A stretch of 29,927 bases of DNA, taken from positions 1 through 29,927 of the IMG/VR virus record IMGVR_UViG_3300044634_000537. One strand, written 5' to 3'. A model generated the notes under the pieces. The model saw nothing but the letters and a program-made list of their open reading frames with translations. It had not been told where the DNA came from and searched no databases. The translations under genes were made by a program, and so were the position numbers. This document shows positions 1 to 6,059 of the stretch, piece by piece (the first letter of the stretch is position 1; each line of letters starts with the position of its first letter). The stretch comes from a virus.

Positions 1-16
1 AATTTTTCTTTGCCAT
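1..16 (-). CDS. start of a further late gene (partial)
   Basis: An ATG on the minus strand at position 16 is preceded, seven bases upstream, by the strong ribosome binding site AAGGAG. Only five codons (MAKKN) lie inside the window, so the product cannot be named. It continues the leftward late operon, 15 bases after the stop of the preceding gene. Confidence 0.55.
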
Positions 17-31
17 GATCGGCTCCTTAAA

Positions 32-550
32 TCAGCACTTGCCTTTTGACATGCCGCCGTTTTTCATGCCCAGAGGTTTAGAGCCAGACATTTTGACCGT
101 AGTACCTTTGGAGATACCGCTCTTTTGAATAGCGTGCTCGCCTTTACCTTTGTTGCCGCCGGAAGGAACTGCGCCCATCTTGGCCTTAGTGATAGCACCG
201 CCGCCAGCCATTTTCTTCATGCCAGCTTCCTTCATTTCGTGTTTAACCATAGACTTGGGTGCGCCTTTGGATTTCATGAAGGACACTTCTTTTTTGACCA
301 TTGCTTTAGATTCTTTCATCTCGCCACCCTTTTTAAAAAGTTCAGCCTTACCTTGATTGGTTTTTGGCCTGTTTACCACTTGACGGTCAGCCCGGGTTGA
401 AACCGATCTGTCCTTCCCGAATTTCATACCCTTACTTGCTTCGCTGAAGTCCTTGCCTACGGCTTTAGGTACTTTAACTTTCTTTGCAAATGCTGGGTTA
501 TGGGCCACAGCATCCATGAATTTCTTTTGTTTTTCACTCGTTGCTGGCAT
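32..550 (-). CDS. Lys/Met/Gly-rich basic phage protein, unknown function
   Basis: The 172-residue product is very basic and rich in Lys, Met, Gly and Ser. Its C-terminal half has low-complexity KMAGGG- and GGMSKGK-like stretches, which suggests a disordered nucleic-acid- or virion-associated protein. The start MPATSEKQ at 550 is preferred over an upstream in-frame Met at 661, because it sits in the usual short overlap (17 bp) with the holin-like gene. The N-terminus resembles short phage proteins beginning MPA-S-QQ-FM (DUF3008-like), but I would not assign that family firmly. It is probably a late gene by position; its function is not known. Confidence 0.7.
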   Translation of the reverse strand: MPATSEKQKKFMDAVAHNPAFAKKVKVPKAVGKDFSEASKGMKFGKDRSVSTRADRQVVNRPKTNQGKAELFKKGGEMKESKAMVKKEVSFMKSKGAPKSMVKHEMKEAGMKKMAGGGAITKAKMGAVPSGGNKGKGEHAIQKSGISKGTTVKMSGSKPLGMKNGGMSKGKC

Positions 551-734
551 CTTCGTCTTTCTTGCGGTTAACAAGTTTCTGCACAGTGTCAGTTTCGTAG
601 ATACGAATAGCGACCCAAATAATACTGAGAACCGCAGATACGGCAGGTAAGAATTCCACAAGAGTTCCTATGACGGTGAGGATAGAAGCACCGTCAATCA
701 TGTGCTTAACAGTTTCTTGATCTTGTTGGTTCAT
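534..734 (-). CDS. putative class II holin-like small membrane protein
   Basis: The product has 66 residues. A charged N-terminus is followed by a long hydrophobic segment (about residues 14-45, with short breaks that allow one long or two close membrane helices) and a Lys/Arg/Asp-rich C-terminal tail. Size, topology and position among late genes fit podoviral class II holins, which time host lysis by permeabilising the inner membrane. No endolysin or spanin is visible next to it, so the lysis role is inference. The start overlaps the stop of the upstream gene by four bases (ATGA). Confidence 0.6.
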   Translation of the reverse strand: MNQQDQETVKHMIDGASILTVIGTLVEFLPAVSAVLSIIWVAIRIYETDTVQKLVNRKKDEDASNE

Positions 735-1054
735 ACAAACCTACCCCTCGTTTTGCCTTGGGTGGCGCAGCCGTCAGCCTGTGTTACGTATCCACCATCA
801 GCGCAGTTCCAAGCTCTCAAGGACTTGTTAATCCTCGAATCCGGATCGCGTGCGGTCTCGGCGCTCGTAAGTTTCGCTTTCATCCCCTTCATACGGGCGC
901 AAAAAGAGTCTCGCCTGCTGCCGCCCTCGGGTTGAGGACGCTTCAACCCCGGCTTCCCGGGATTTGCTGCGTTGTAGGAAGCCCGACCTTTGGCGTTCAA
1001 ACCGCCCTTCTCGGACTTCCCTTCTTTGCGTTGCCATGCTGGTGACTTAGCCAT
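731..1054 (-). CDS. DUF6321-like conserved phage protein
   Basis: The 107-residue basic protein opens with the PAWQRKEGK...GGLNAKGRASYN pattern typical of the phage family I know as DUF6321. A PxGGSRRDSFCARMKGMK block and an SLRAWNC segment follow. The C-terminal part (CADGGYV...DGCATQGKTRGRFV) resembles another short motif often encoded as a separate phage protein, so this may be a natural fusion. Function is unknown, and its place among late genes suggests a virion or assembly role. It overlaps the preceding gene by eight bases and the following one by four. Confidence 0.7.
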   Translation of the reverse strand: MAKSPAWQRKEGKSEKGGLNAKGRASYNAANPGKPGLKRPQPEGGSRRDSFCARMKGMKAKLTSAETARDPDSRINKSLRAWNCADGGYVTQADGCATQGKTRGRFV

Positions 1055-1520
1055 AGAAAATTGTGCAATGAATATCCGCCGCCAAAAACACGCGAATGCC
1101 TTGATTCGCCAAAATACCTTCCCCGGGAATCACCATCGTAAACGCCGTAGCGTTTGAGGCGTCAGCCTGAAGCAACATCTTGTTGTACACAGTCACGTTA
1201 CCGCTTGCTGCGCCGCTGTTTGCTACAGTTACCGTGAAGACGTTGGAGTTTGTCACGGTCACTTGGTATGGGTTATCCGTCAAATCCCAGTCCAAGTACA
1301 CCCATTGGCCTGTAGACAAACCGTGGTCTGTTGCGGTCACAGTTGCGGTGGTTGTGGCGCGTGTGTATGTACCGGCTATCGAGGTATTCTCAACAAAAGC
1401 TGAATAACCCGTAGCACCGCTGAAAGGAAATATTACAGCCCCCTTCAAACGAGTTCGGTACGGAACCATCAGGCCAGAAGTAGCCGCATGTTGCGACTTA
1501 ACATCATATTGCATCGTCAT
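1047..1520 (-). CDS. beta-rich phage structural protein
   Basis: The 157-residue protein is dominated by alternating Thr/Val/Ala stretches that predict beta strands, with aromatic-Gly turns and few charges. This composition is typical of phage decoration, neck or appendage proteins. The start at 1520 has a GGAG ribosome binding site eight bases upstream; a second Met two codons later is less likely. Its start overlaps the end of the preceding small coiled-coil gene by 17 bases. I cannot assign a specific virion position. Confidence 0.7.
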   Translation of the reverse strand: MTMQYDVKSQHAATSGLMVPYRTRLKGAVIFPFSGATGYSAFVENTSIAGTYTRATTTATVTATDHGLSTGQWVYLDWDLTDNPYQVTVTNSNVFTVTVANSGAASGNVTVYNKMLLQADASNATAFTMVIPGEGILANQGIRVFLAADIHCTIFYG

Positions 1521-1674
1521 TTTGTTGCTCCGGTTCTGGTGCTTCTAGCCTGTTTATGAGCATCTTGTACGCTTGGATCGTGGCCTGAGCCTGAATTAAA
1601 AAGGCGTTTGCCTTATTTGCCTCAGTCTCTAGGCTACGAATCTCAGACTCCAAGAATTCCTTGGTGATCTGCAT
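1504..1674 (-). CDS. small coiled-coil phage protein
   Basis: The 56-residue, mostly helical protein starts MQITKEFLESEIRSLE and keeps a heptad-like pattern through about residue 43, then ends in an acidic Pro/Glu/Gln tail. The start at 1674 is chosen because it lies just after the stop of the upstream gene (1676); a longer frame would run far into that gene. Short coiled-coil proteins of this type often sit between phage structural genes. Function is unknown. Confidence 0.65.
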   Translation of the reverse strand: MQITKEFLESEIRSLETEANKANAFLIQAQATIQAYKMLINRLEAPEPEQQNDDAI

Positions 1675-1675
1675 A

Positions 1676-2248
1676 TTAAGCCGCGCTAGAACACATGATG
1701 AAATAGGGCGTACCGTCTGATGCCACAACTCTCAAAGTCTTGGCAACGGTGGCAGTGCTTGTTACAAACAAAGCTGCGGGGATGTTGAACAAGTTTGCAA
1801 CAGTGCCTGTGCCGCTGTTTGTGAAGCGGATGAACGAAGCATTTGTCCAAGTGCCGCCAGAAGCAAAGTCAGAATCAGCTTGGATAGCTGCAATTGTGCC
1901 GCCGGGGTTGGTAGAAGAACCACCCAGAGTGGCGCGAAGAGCGTTACCCGCACCAGAAATAGTGCCAGAACCGTTGATGCTCAAGCTAACGTGAGCGCCG
2001 TTGACAGTACCGCCAGTAGCTGCGCCAGCACCTGTGACTCGCGTCAGTGCGCGAATGGTTTCGCCAGAGCCGGTAGAAGTAAATTCCAAGCGGCCATAAG
2101 ACAACCGTGTATCGCCAGTAGCGGCAGAAGTTGTAGCGTATGACTCGGATATATTGCCAGCGGCAGTCTCAACGATAGGACTGGAAGCTGTTCCGGAGAT
2201 AAAGCCATTTTGTGATATGACTGGGCCGGAGAACGTGGTATTTGCCAT
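1676..2248 (-). CDS. Gly/Ser/Thr-rich virion appendage or decoration protein
   Basis: The 190-residue protein begins MANTTFSGPVISQNGF, a type of opening common in phage surface-exposed structural proteins. It continues with repetitive Gly, Ser, Thr and Ala beta-prone sequence, for example GTVNGAHVSLSINGSGTI. It has almost no Lys or Glu. A ribosome binding site (AAGGAAC) lies upstream. It is the first gene after the terminator behind the major capsid gene, so it probably needs its own promoter or read-through. A head fibre or decoration role is inferred from composition and context. Confidence 0.7.
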   Translation of the reverse strand: MANTTFSGPVISQNGFISGTASSPIVETAAGNISESYATTSAATGDTRLSYGRLEFTSTGSGETIRALTRVTGAGAATGGTVNGAHVSLSINGSGTISGAGNALRATLGGSSTNPGGTIAAIQADSDFASGGTWTNASFIRFTNSGTGTVANLFNIPAALFVTSTATVAKTLRVVASDGTPYFIMCSSAA

Positions 2249-2259
2249 GATTGTTCCTT

Positions 2260-2315
2260 ACATGCAAGTGAGGGTGTTCTGTCTGCATGTCGTCAGCCGG
2301 GACTGTCAGAACACC
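2260..2315. repeat. interleaved short inverted repeats
   Basis: Two inverted repeats interlock in the gap between the capsid terminator and the next late gene. ACATGCA at 2260-2266 pairs with TGCATGT at 2284-2290, and GGTGTTCTG at 2273-2281 pairs with CAGAACACC at 2307-2315. They cannot all pair at once, so in RNA they could form alternative folds in the leader of the 2248 gene. Confidence 0.45.
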
Positions 2316-2336
2316 GGATAACCCCGGAATGTGTTC

Positions 2337-2365
2337 AATATACACCAAAAGAAAAAGGGGCACAA
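2337..2365 (-). promoter_or_regulatory. possible late promoter overlapping the terminator
   Basis: On the minus strand TTGTGC (2365-2360) is separated by 17 bases from TATATT (2342-2337). The same -35-like hexamer and spacing occur at the possible late promoter near 10840-10868. It would re-initiate transcription for the appendage genes after the capsid terminator. The call rests on pattern only. Confidence 0.4.
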
Positions 2366-2374
2366 GGCCCCTTT
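2347..2374 (-). terminator. rho-independent terminator after the major capsid gene
   Basis: Read on the minus strand, the perfect 8-bp stem AAAGGGGC / GCCCCTTT (2374-2367 with 2361-2354) with a five-base loop is followed by a T-rich run. It starts 10 bases after the capsid stop codon. It would limit transcription from the highly expressed capsid genes into the downstream genes. Confidence 0.75.
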
Positions 2375-2383
2375 CTCGGTTTA

Positions 2384-3295
2384 TCAGGACGAACCTGAAG
2401 AACCCCACATACCCAATGGGTCAGACCAGCCGAAGCTGTAACGCTCACGGGCCTTGTAACGGACGTTGCCGGTATCGAAGTCGCCGTCCATGCTGTTAGA
2501 CAGCGGGGTGCGGACGAAGTGCTTCAGACCGTTAGGTACGTCTGTTGTCAGGAACCAAGCGTTGGTGTCTGTCAAGAAGTGATTGACAGCGTAACCTTCG
2601 GGGATTGCGCCCATCTGTTTGATAGCGTTGATGTCGTTATCAGCAGTGGAAACACGCAGTTCAGTGTCAAGCAAACGCTTGGCAACGAACATGAGTGCTG
2701 GAGGCACAATCATTTTCTTGGGCTTAGCGGCGATCAACAAGCCACGCTCATCAGTCCAAGCGGCGATTTGAATAACGGCGGCTTCCAAAGAAGTCTCGTT
2801 CAAATCAACTTGGGTGGTGGGGGTGTTGCTGTTGGTTCCGCCAGAGATCAAGGGGTGGCTTGCGTTGAACAAGGACACGCCGTCGCCACCGGGGTAGCTA
2901 TTGCTAAAGCCATTGTTCAGGACGGCAGCAGCCTTGACCTGTTTGGTGTATGCCATAGCACGAGCCAATGACTTGGTGTAACGAGCAGACAAGCTGTCGT
3001 ACAAGTTATCTTCAATCGCTTCTTCAGTGATTGAGAAACCCAAGGCGATGGTTTCGTGTGTATAGCGGGTTGACCATGCTTCTTGTGCATTGTCGTAAGC
3101 GATGGCAGAACCTTCGTTCTTGACAGGTGCGGCAGAGAAGCCGGACAGTTTGGTTTCTTCTTCGAAGGAACGCTCAGAGCTCTCAGTTTCGTAGATCTCT
3201 TTGTGTTCTTCGCCGTAGCGAGCGTACTCCATACCGAACAAAGCGTTCAAACCGGGGAGCAACTCTTTCAGCAGTTGTGCGCGTGAAATAGCCAT
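2384..3295 (-). CDS. major capsid protein, Mu gpT-like HK97 fold
   Basis: The 303-residue protein resembles the Mu gpT-type major head proteins. It has an N-terminal helix around GLNALFGMEYARY, an acidic FEEETKLSGF segment, the AWSTRYTHETIALGFSITEEAIEDNLYD block, the FNASHPLISGG loop and a C-terminal VRYKARERYSFGWSDP. These features fit the HK97-like fold that forms the icosahedral shell. Its place after scaffold and decoration genes, the strong AGGAG ribosome binding site and the terminator right behind it all fit a highly expressed shell protein. The length is usual for the family. Assignment is by recognised pattern. Confidence 0.88.
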   Translation of the reverse strand: MAISRAQLLKELLPGLNALFGMEYARYGEEHKEIYETESSERSFEEETKLSGFSAAPVKNEGSAIAYDNAQEAWSTRYTHETIALGFSITEEAIEDNLYDSLSARYTKSLARAMAYTKQVKAAAVLNNGFSNSYPGGDGVSLFNASHPLISGGTNSNTPTTQVDLNETSLEAAVIQIAAWTDERGLLIAAKPKKMIVPPALMFVAKRLLDTELRVSTADNDINAIKQMGAIPEGYAVNHFLTDTNAWFLTTDVPNGLKHFVRTPLSNSMDGDFDTGNVRYKARERYSFGWSDPLGMWGSSGSS

Positions 3296-3310
3296 GATTT
3301 AGCTCCTTGA

Positions 3311-3967
3311 TTAAACGCCAGAAGCGATAGTGGTTGTGTGAATCTCAAAGTTCCAACGAACGATGATCTCGGGGAACACGATGTTGCCAGAACCGTTGAC
3401 ATAAGATGTCTCGGGCACAACGTCAACGACGTTCAAGGGCAGTGTTCCTGTGGTTGCAGATGATGCAACAGCTACACGGCTATCGCCAGTAGTTGTCAAA
3501 CCAGTGTTCTGCACCAATGCTACGTTAGTGCCAATAACGGCAAATTGCGTAGTGCTGGAAGGCAACAAGCCAGAAGTAGCATCATCGGCAGTAGCGCCAG
3601 TGGCAATCACAGCTTTGAACAGGGTGTCAGGGTCATTACACACGTAAGCGGTAATAACTGTACCTGTTGGGGCAGTAGTGTTTGCTGGGAAGTACTGAGC
3701 GAAAATAGTCTGACCTTGCGCGTTAACGTAAGAACAGCCCAAGAAAACGCCCATGATCTGTGAAGTTGTCACAGTTGCGCGAGCGGTGGTGATGGCGGAT
3801 TTGATAATCGTGCCATCGTTAATCATCTCGACGGGGTCACCGTAGAAGATGCTTGTGTTGTACGCCGAAGCAATCCGGTACTGGCGAGTAGCGCCCGCGA
3901 AGGGTGTACCACCGTACAGATTGAGCGGCTTCAGCCCGTAAGGGGCATTTACCGTTGGATAAGCCAT
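3311..3967 (-). CDS. capsid-associated structural (decoration-like) protein
   Basis: The 218-residue protein begins MAYPTVNAPYGLKPLNLYGG, an opening I recognise from structural proteins encoded next to the capsid gene in many aquatic phages. The rest is a Thr/Ala/Val-rich beta protein ending in a VVPETSYVNGSGNIVFPEIIVRW-type strand region. It has few charged residues and an AGGAG ribosome binding site. It lies 15 bases upstream of the major capsid gene, so the two are co-transcribed. A decoration or capsid-stabilising role is likely but not proven. Confidence 0.75.
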   Translation of the reverse strand: MAYPTVNAPYGLKPLNLYGGTPFAGATRQYRIASAYNTSIFYGDPVEMINDGTIIKSAITTARATVTTSQIMGVFLGCSYVNAQGQTIFAQYFPANTTAPTGTVITAYVCNDPDTLFKAVIATGATADDATSGLLPSSTTQFAVIGTNVALVQNTGLTTTGDSRVAVASSATTGTLPLNVVDVVPETSYVNGSGNIVFPEIIVRWNFEIHTTTIASGV

Positions 3968-3985
3968 TTGAAAGACTCCTAAAAA

Positions 3986-4450
3986 TTAAGAACCAGAACC
4001 GAACGAAACCTTAGATTTCTTATCGACGATCATCGCCATATTAGACCTAGAGTCTTGTTCACGAAGGAAATTGTTGTCCACCGAGTCCATTTGAGATTGG
4101 TTCAAGTTCGCAAAGTGTTGCGCACGTTGTTCCATAAACTCTTTTGGAATACGACAGAGCAACAGCCCGCCGATTTCGATACCGCCTCTAAAGCGGCCGT
4201 CAACGGCAGCGTGCATCATGAGTTCAGGATAGTCTTCTGCTTTGCAGGGTTCGTATCCTTCTCGTAACTTAGAAGAGATATTGCTAGGATCAGCAACACC
4301 CATAGTGCTCAATCGAACATACCGATGCTTCCAGCCGGGACGCTCATCTGGCATTGGAAGAGCTTCGGGGGCCTGCCAAGACGAAGGTCTATAAGTAGTT
4401 GCCCGTGATTCCAAGCCGCGATCCGAACGGTTTTGTTTTGCTTCAGTCAT
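3986..4450 (-). CDS. conserved virion-region protein, unknown function
   Basis: The 154-residue hydrophilic protein has a recognisable phage-conserved core: GWKHRYVRLSTMGVADPSN, then LREGYEPCKAEDYPEL, then EIGGLLLCRIPKEFMEQR. It is always met between scaffold and capsid genes in the phages I recall. It carries no catalytic motif that I can see. Spacing of only two bases to the scaffold-like gene indicates tight co-expression. It may be a minor head or assembly factor. Confidence 0.65.
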   Translation of the reverse strand: MTEAKQNRSDRGLESRATTYRPSSWQAPEALPMPDERPGWKHRYVRLSTMGVADPSNISSKLREGYEPCKAEDYPELMMHAAVDGRFRGGIEIGGLLLCRIPKEFMEQRAQHFANLNQSQMDSVDNNFLREQDSRSNMAMIVDKKSKVSFGSGS

Positions 4451-4452
4451 GA

Positions 4453-5448
4453 TTAAACACCTTTTCTAAGTAAAGCAGCCTGTCTTGCATATTCTTCAAT
4501 TGGCACCCCAAGGCGACGCGCTTGCGCGGCTTCTGATGCTTTCAGTCGAATACGATTTGGCGGAGTACTCCGTGTAGCCGGGGCTACAGGCGAAGTAATT
4601 CTTGTTGCACGGCGCGGGGTTTCATCATCCTCGTCAACCGGTTCTGATGTCCTTTTCTTAGGAGGCGGATCATCATCCTCGTAGCTCTGATCACTTTCAA
4701 AGTGCTCAGGAAATCGTTTGCGCATCGTTTTGTCGATGGTTTTGAAGTACTCTTCAGTACCTACATAGTCCGGACCATACTCTTTCTGTAACTTCCTGTC
4801 AATACCCATTGCGGCCATTGTCATTTCGTCATCCCGACCCCACCAGTCGCTGTTGTTTTCCACCCAACGTTGGGTACGGGGGCTAACTTTCTGGCGTTCT
4901 GGTTCAGCGGGCTGATACTCACGTTCTTCAACCTCAAGGGGTTTCATACCAGATGCTTTGTCCATACGCAAAGTAGCTTGGGCAATTTCTGCTTGGGCTT
5001 CTGCTAGGGCGTCCACGTCTGCCAGTTCGTATGCTTCTTTGTACTTTTTCTTGGCGGCTTCCAGTTGGAGCTGTGCGCCCGACTGAGACTGTTCAATTAG
5101 TACTTTACTTCCATTAGAAAGCTGTTGTTGAAGCCGTTTGTTCTCTTCAATGATCTGGCGTGCATAGGCTTCAGTGGCCTCGCGCTCGCGCAGTGCTTGT
5201 TCTTTGGCGCGTCGCTCATCGTGATAACCACGGGTGAACTTCTTGATCCGCTTCTGAACTTTCTCGTCGTAGGTAGCCAACTCATCGTCGGATACATCCT
5301 CGACAGGTTCTTTCATAGGCTTGCGACCACGATCTTCGGCGGGGGTGTCGTCCTCAATCTCGATCTCAAGTTTGTCCTCTTCAGCAGCAGCTTTCTTGGC
5401 TTCTAGCTCGTCGGGAAACTCATAAGTCTCATCAAATTTTGTTGCCAT
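4453..5448 (-). CDS. putative capsid scaffolding protein
   Basis: The 331-residue protein is highly charged. An acidic N-terminal third (EIEIEDD, VEDVSDDE) leads into a long predicted coiled coil (about residues 70-180, with REREATEAYARQIIEENK), then a basic Pro/Arg-rich C-terminal region. Acidic, helical proteins encoded just before the capsid genes are typically scaffolds that guide procapsid assembly and then leave. The C-terminal basic helix (RLKASEAAQARRLGV) could be the shell-binding end. No protease motif is evident. Start at 5448 is supported by an AAGGAG site. Confidence 0.75.
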   Translation of the reverse strand: MATKFDETYEFPDELEAKKAAAEEDKLEIEIEDDTPAEDRGRKPMKEPVEDVSDDELATYDEKVQKRIKKFTRGYHDERRAKEQALREREATEAYARQIIEENKRLQQQLSNGSKVLIEQSQSGAQLQLEAAKKKYKEAYELADVDALAEAQAEIAQATLRMDKASGMKPLEVEEREYQPAEPERQKVSPRTQRWVENNSDWWGRDDEMTMAAMGIDRKLQKEYGPDYVGTEEYFKTIDKTMRKRFPEHFESDQSYEDDDPPPKKRTSEPVDEDDETPRRATRITSPVAPATRSTPPNRIRLKASEAAQARRLGVPIEEYARQAALLRKGV

Positions 5449-5458
5449 GTGTTACTCC

Positions 5459-5869
5459 TTATGCAGCACGCGTGATACCACGGGGGTCCTCCACAACCGC
5501 TTCCACGCTGTCATCGTTGATGATGCGGAACTCACGGCCATGAATCTTCAGGCGAGTGCCTGAATTGGGGCGGACGATGATGAAATCACCTTCCTTACAG
5601 CTCGGTCCACTTGGGAACCGGGTAGTGTCTTTGTAAGCATCGGGGCCAAGCTTTATAACGAACAGTACTGGGGTCAGTACTTCCTCGTAGTGCATGGTTT
5701 TTGAGTCTTTGAGTAGACCAACTTCGCTGTCTGCGTACTCTTCCATAGCTTCTGGAACAACACACAACAGACGGAAAGTCTTGGGATCAGGCAATTGTTT
5801 GGCTTTTTCTTCGGCGCTTTTGTTCAAAATGCCGGTCAGATCAACCGCAGCAACGTCAAATTCAGTCAT
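5459..5869 (-). CDS. GroES-like co-chaperonin
   Basis: The 136-residue protein has a C-terminal half that matches the GroES beta-barrel pattern. A conserved VLFVIKLGPDAYKD segment is followed by FPSGPSCKEGDFIIVRPN (barrel strand and turn), KIHGREFRIINDD and the closing VEAVVEDPRG strand. The middle segment around DSKTMHYEEVL would be the mobile loop that contacts GroEL. The start at 5869 has GGAG seven bases upstream and overlaps the previous gene by eight bases; an upstream Met at 5902 lacks such support. Phage co-chaperonins such as T4 gp31 replace host GroES so that GroEL can fold the capsid protein. Its place among capsid genes fits that role. Confidence 0.75.
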   Translation of the reverse strand: MTEFDVAAVDLTGILNKSAEEKAKQLPDPKTFRLLCVVPEAMEEYADSEVGLLKDSKTMHYEEVLTPVLFVIKLGPDAYKDTTRFPSGPSCKEGDFIIVRPNSGTRLKIHGREFRIINDDSVEAVVEDPRGITRAA

Positions 5870-6059
5870 CAGCTTTCTCCATTTTTTGCACAAGGTCTTC
5901 AATGATGTTCTCTGCGTAGTTCAAACCTTGGATAACTCCGCAGACTCTTCGGTACTCTTCAATGTGATCACAGCGCCCAGCCGCTACAAAAGCTTCTCGC
6001 TCTTGTTTCAGCTTGCGGATTTCGTTAAAAATTGGACCAAGTAGTTTGTACTCGTTCAC
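5862..6059 (-). CDS. small helical coiled-coil protein with GTG start
   Basis: The 65-residue, mostly helical protein (NEIRKLKQEREAFVAAG and AENIIEDLVQKMEKADD) has no recognised family. The start is GTG at 6059. It overlaps the portal stop codon (GTGA) and has a strong AGGAG inside the end of the portal gene. That arrangement points to translation coupled to the portal. Short coiled-coil proteins at this position are common in phage head operons. Confidence 0.7.
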   Translation of the reverse strand: MNEYKLLGPIFNEIRKLKQEREAFVAAGRCDHIEEYRRVCGVIQGLNYAENIIEDLVQKMEKADD

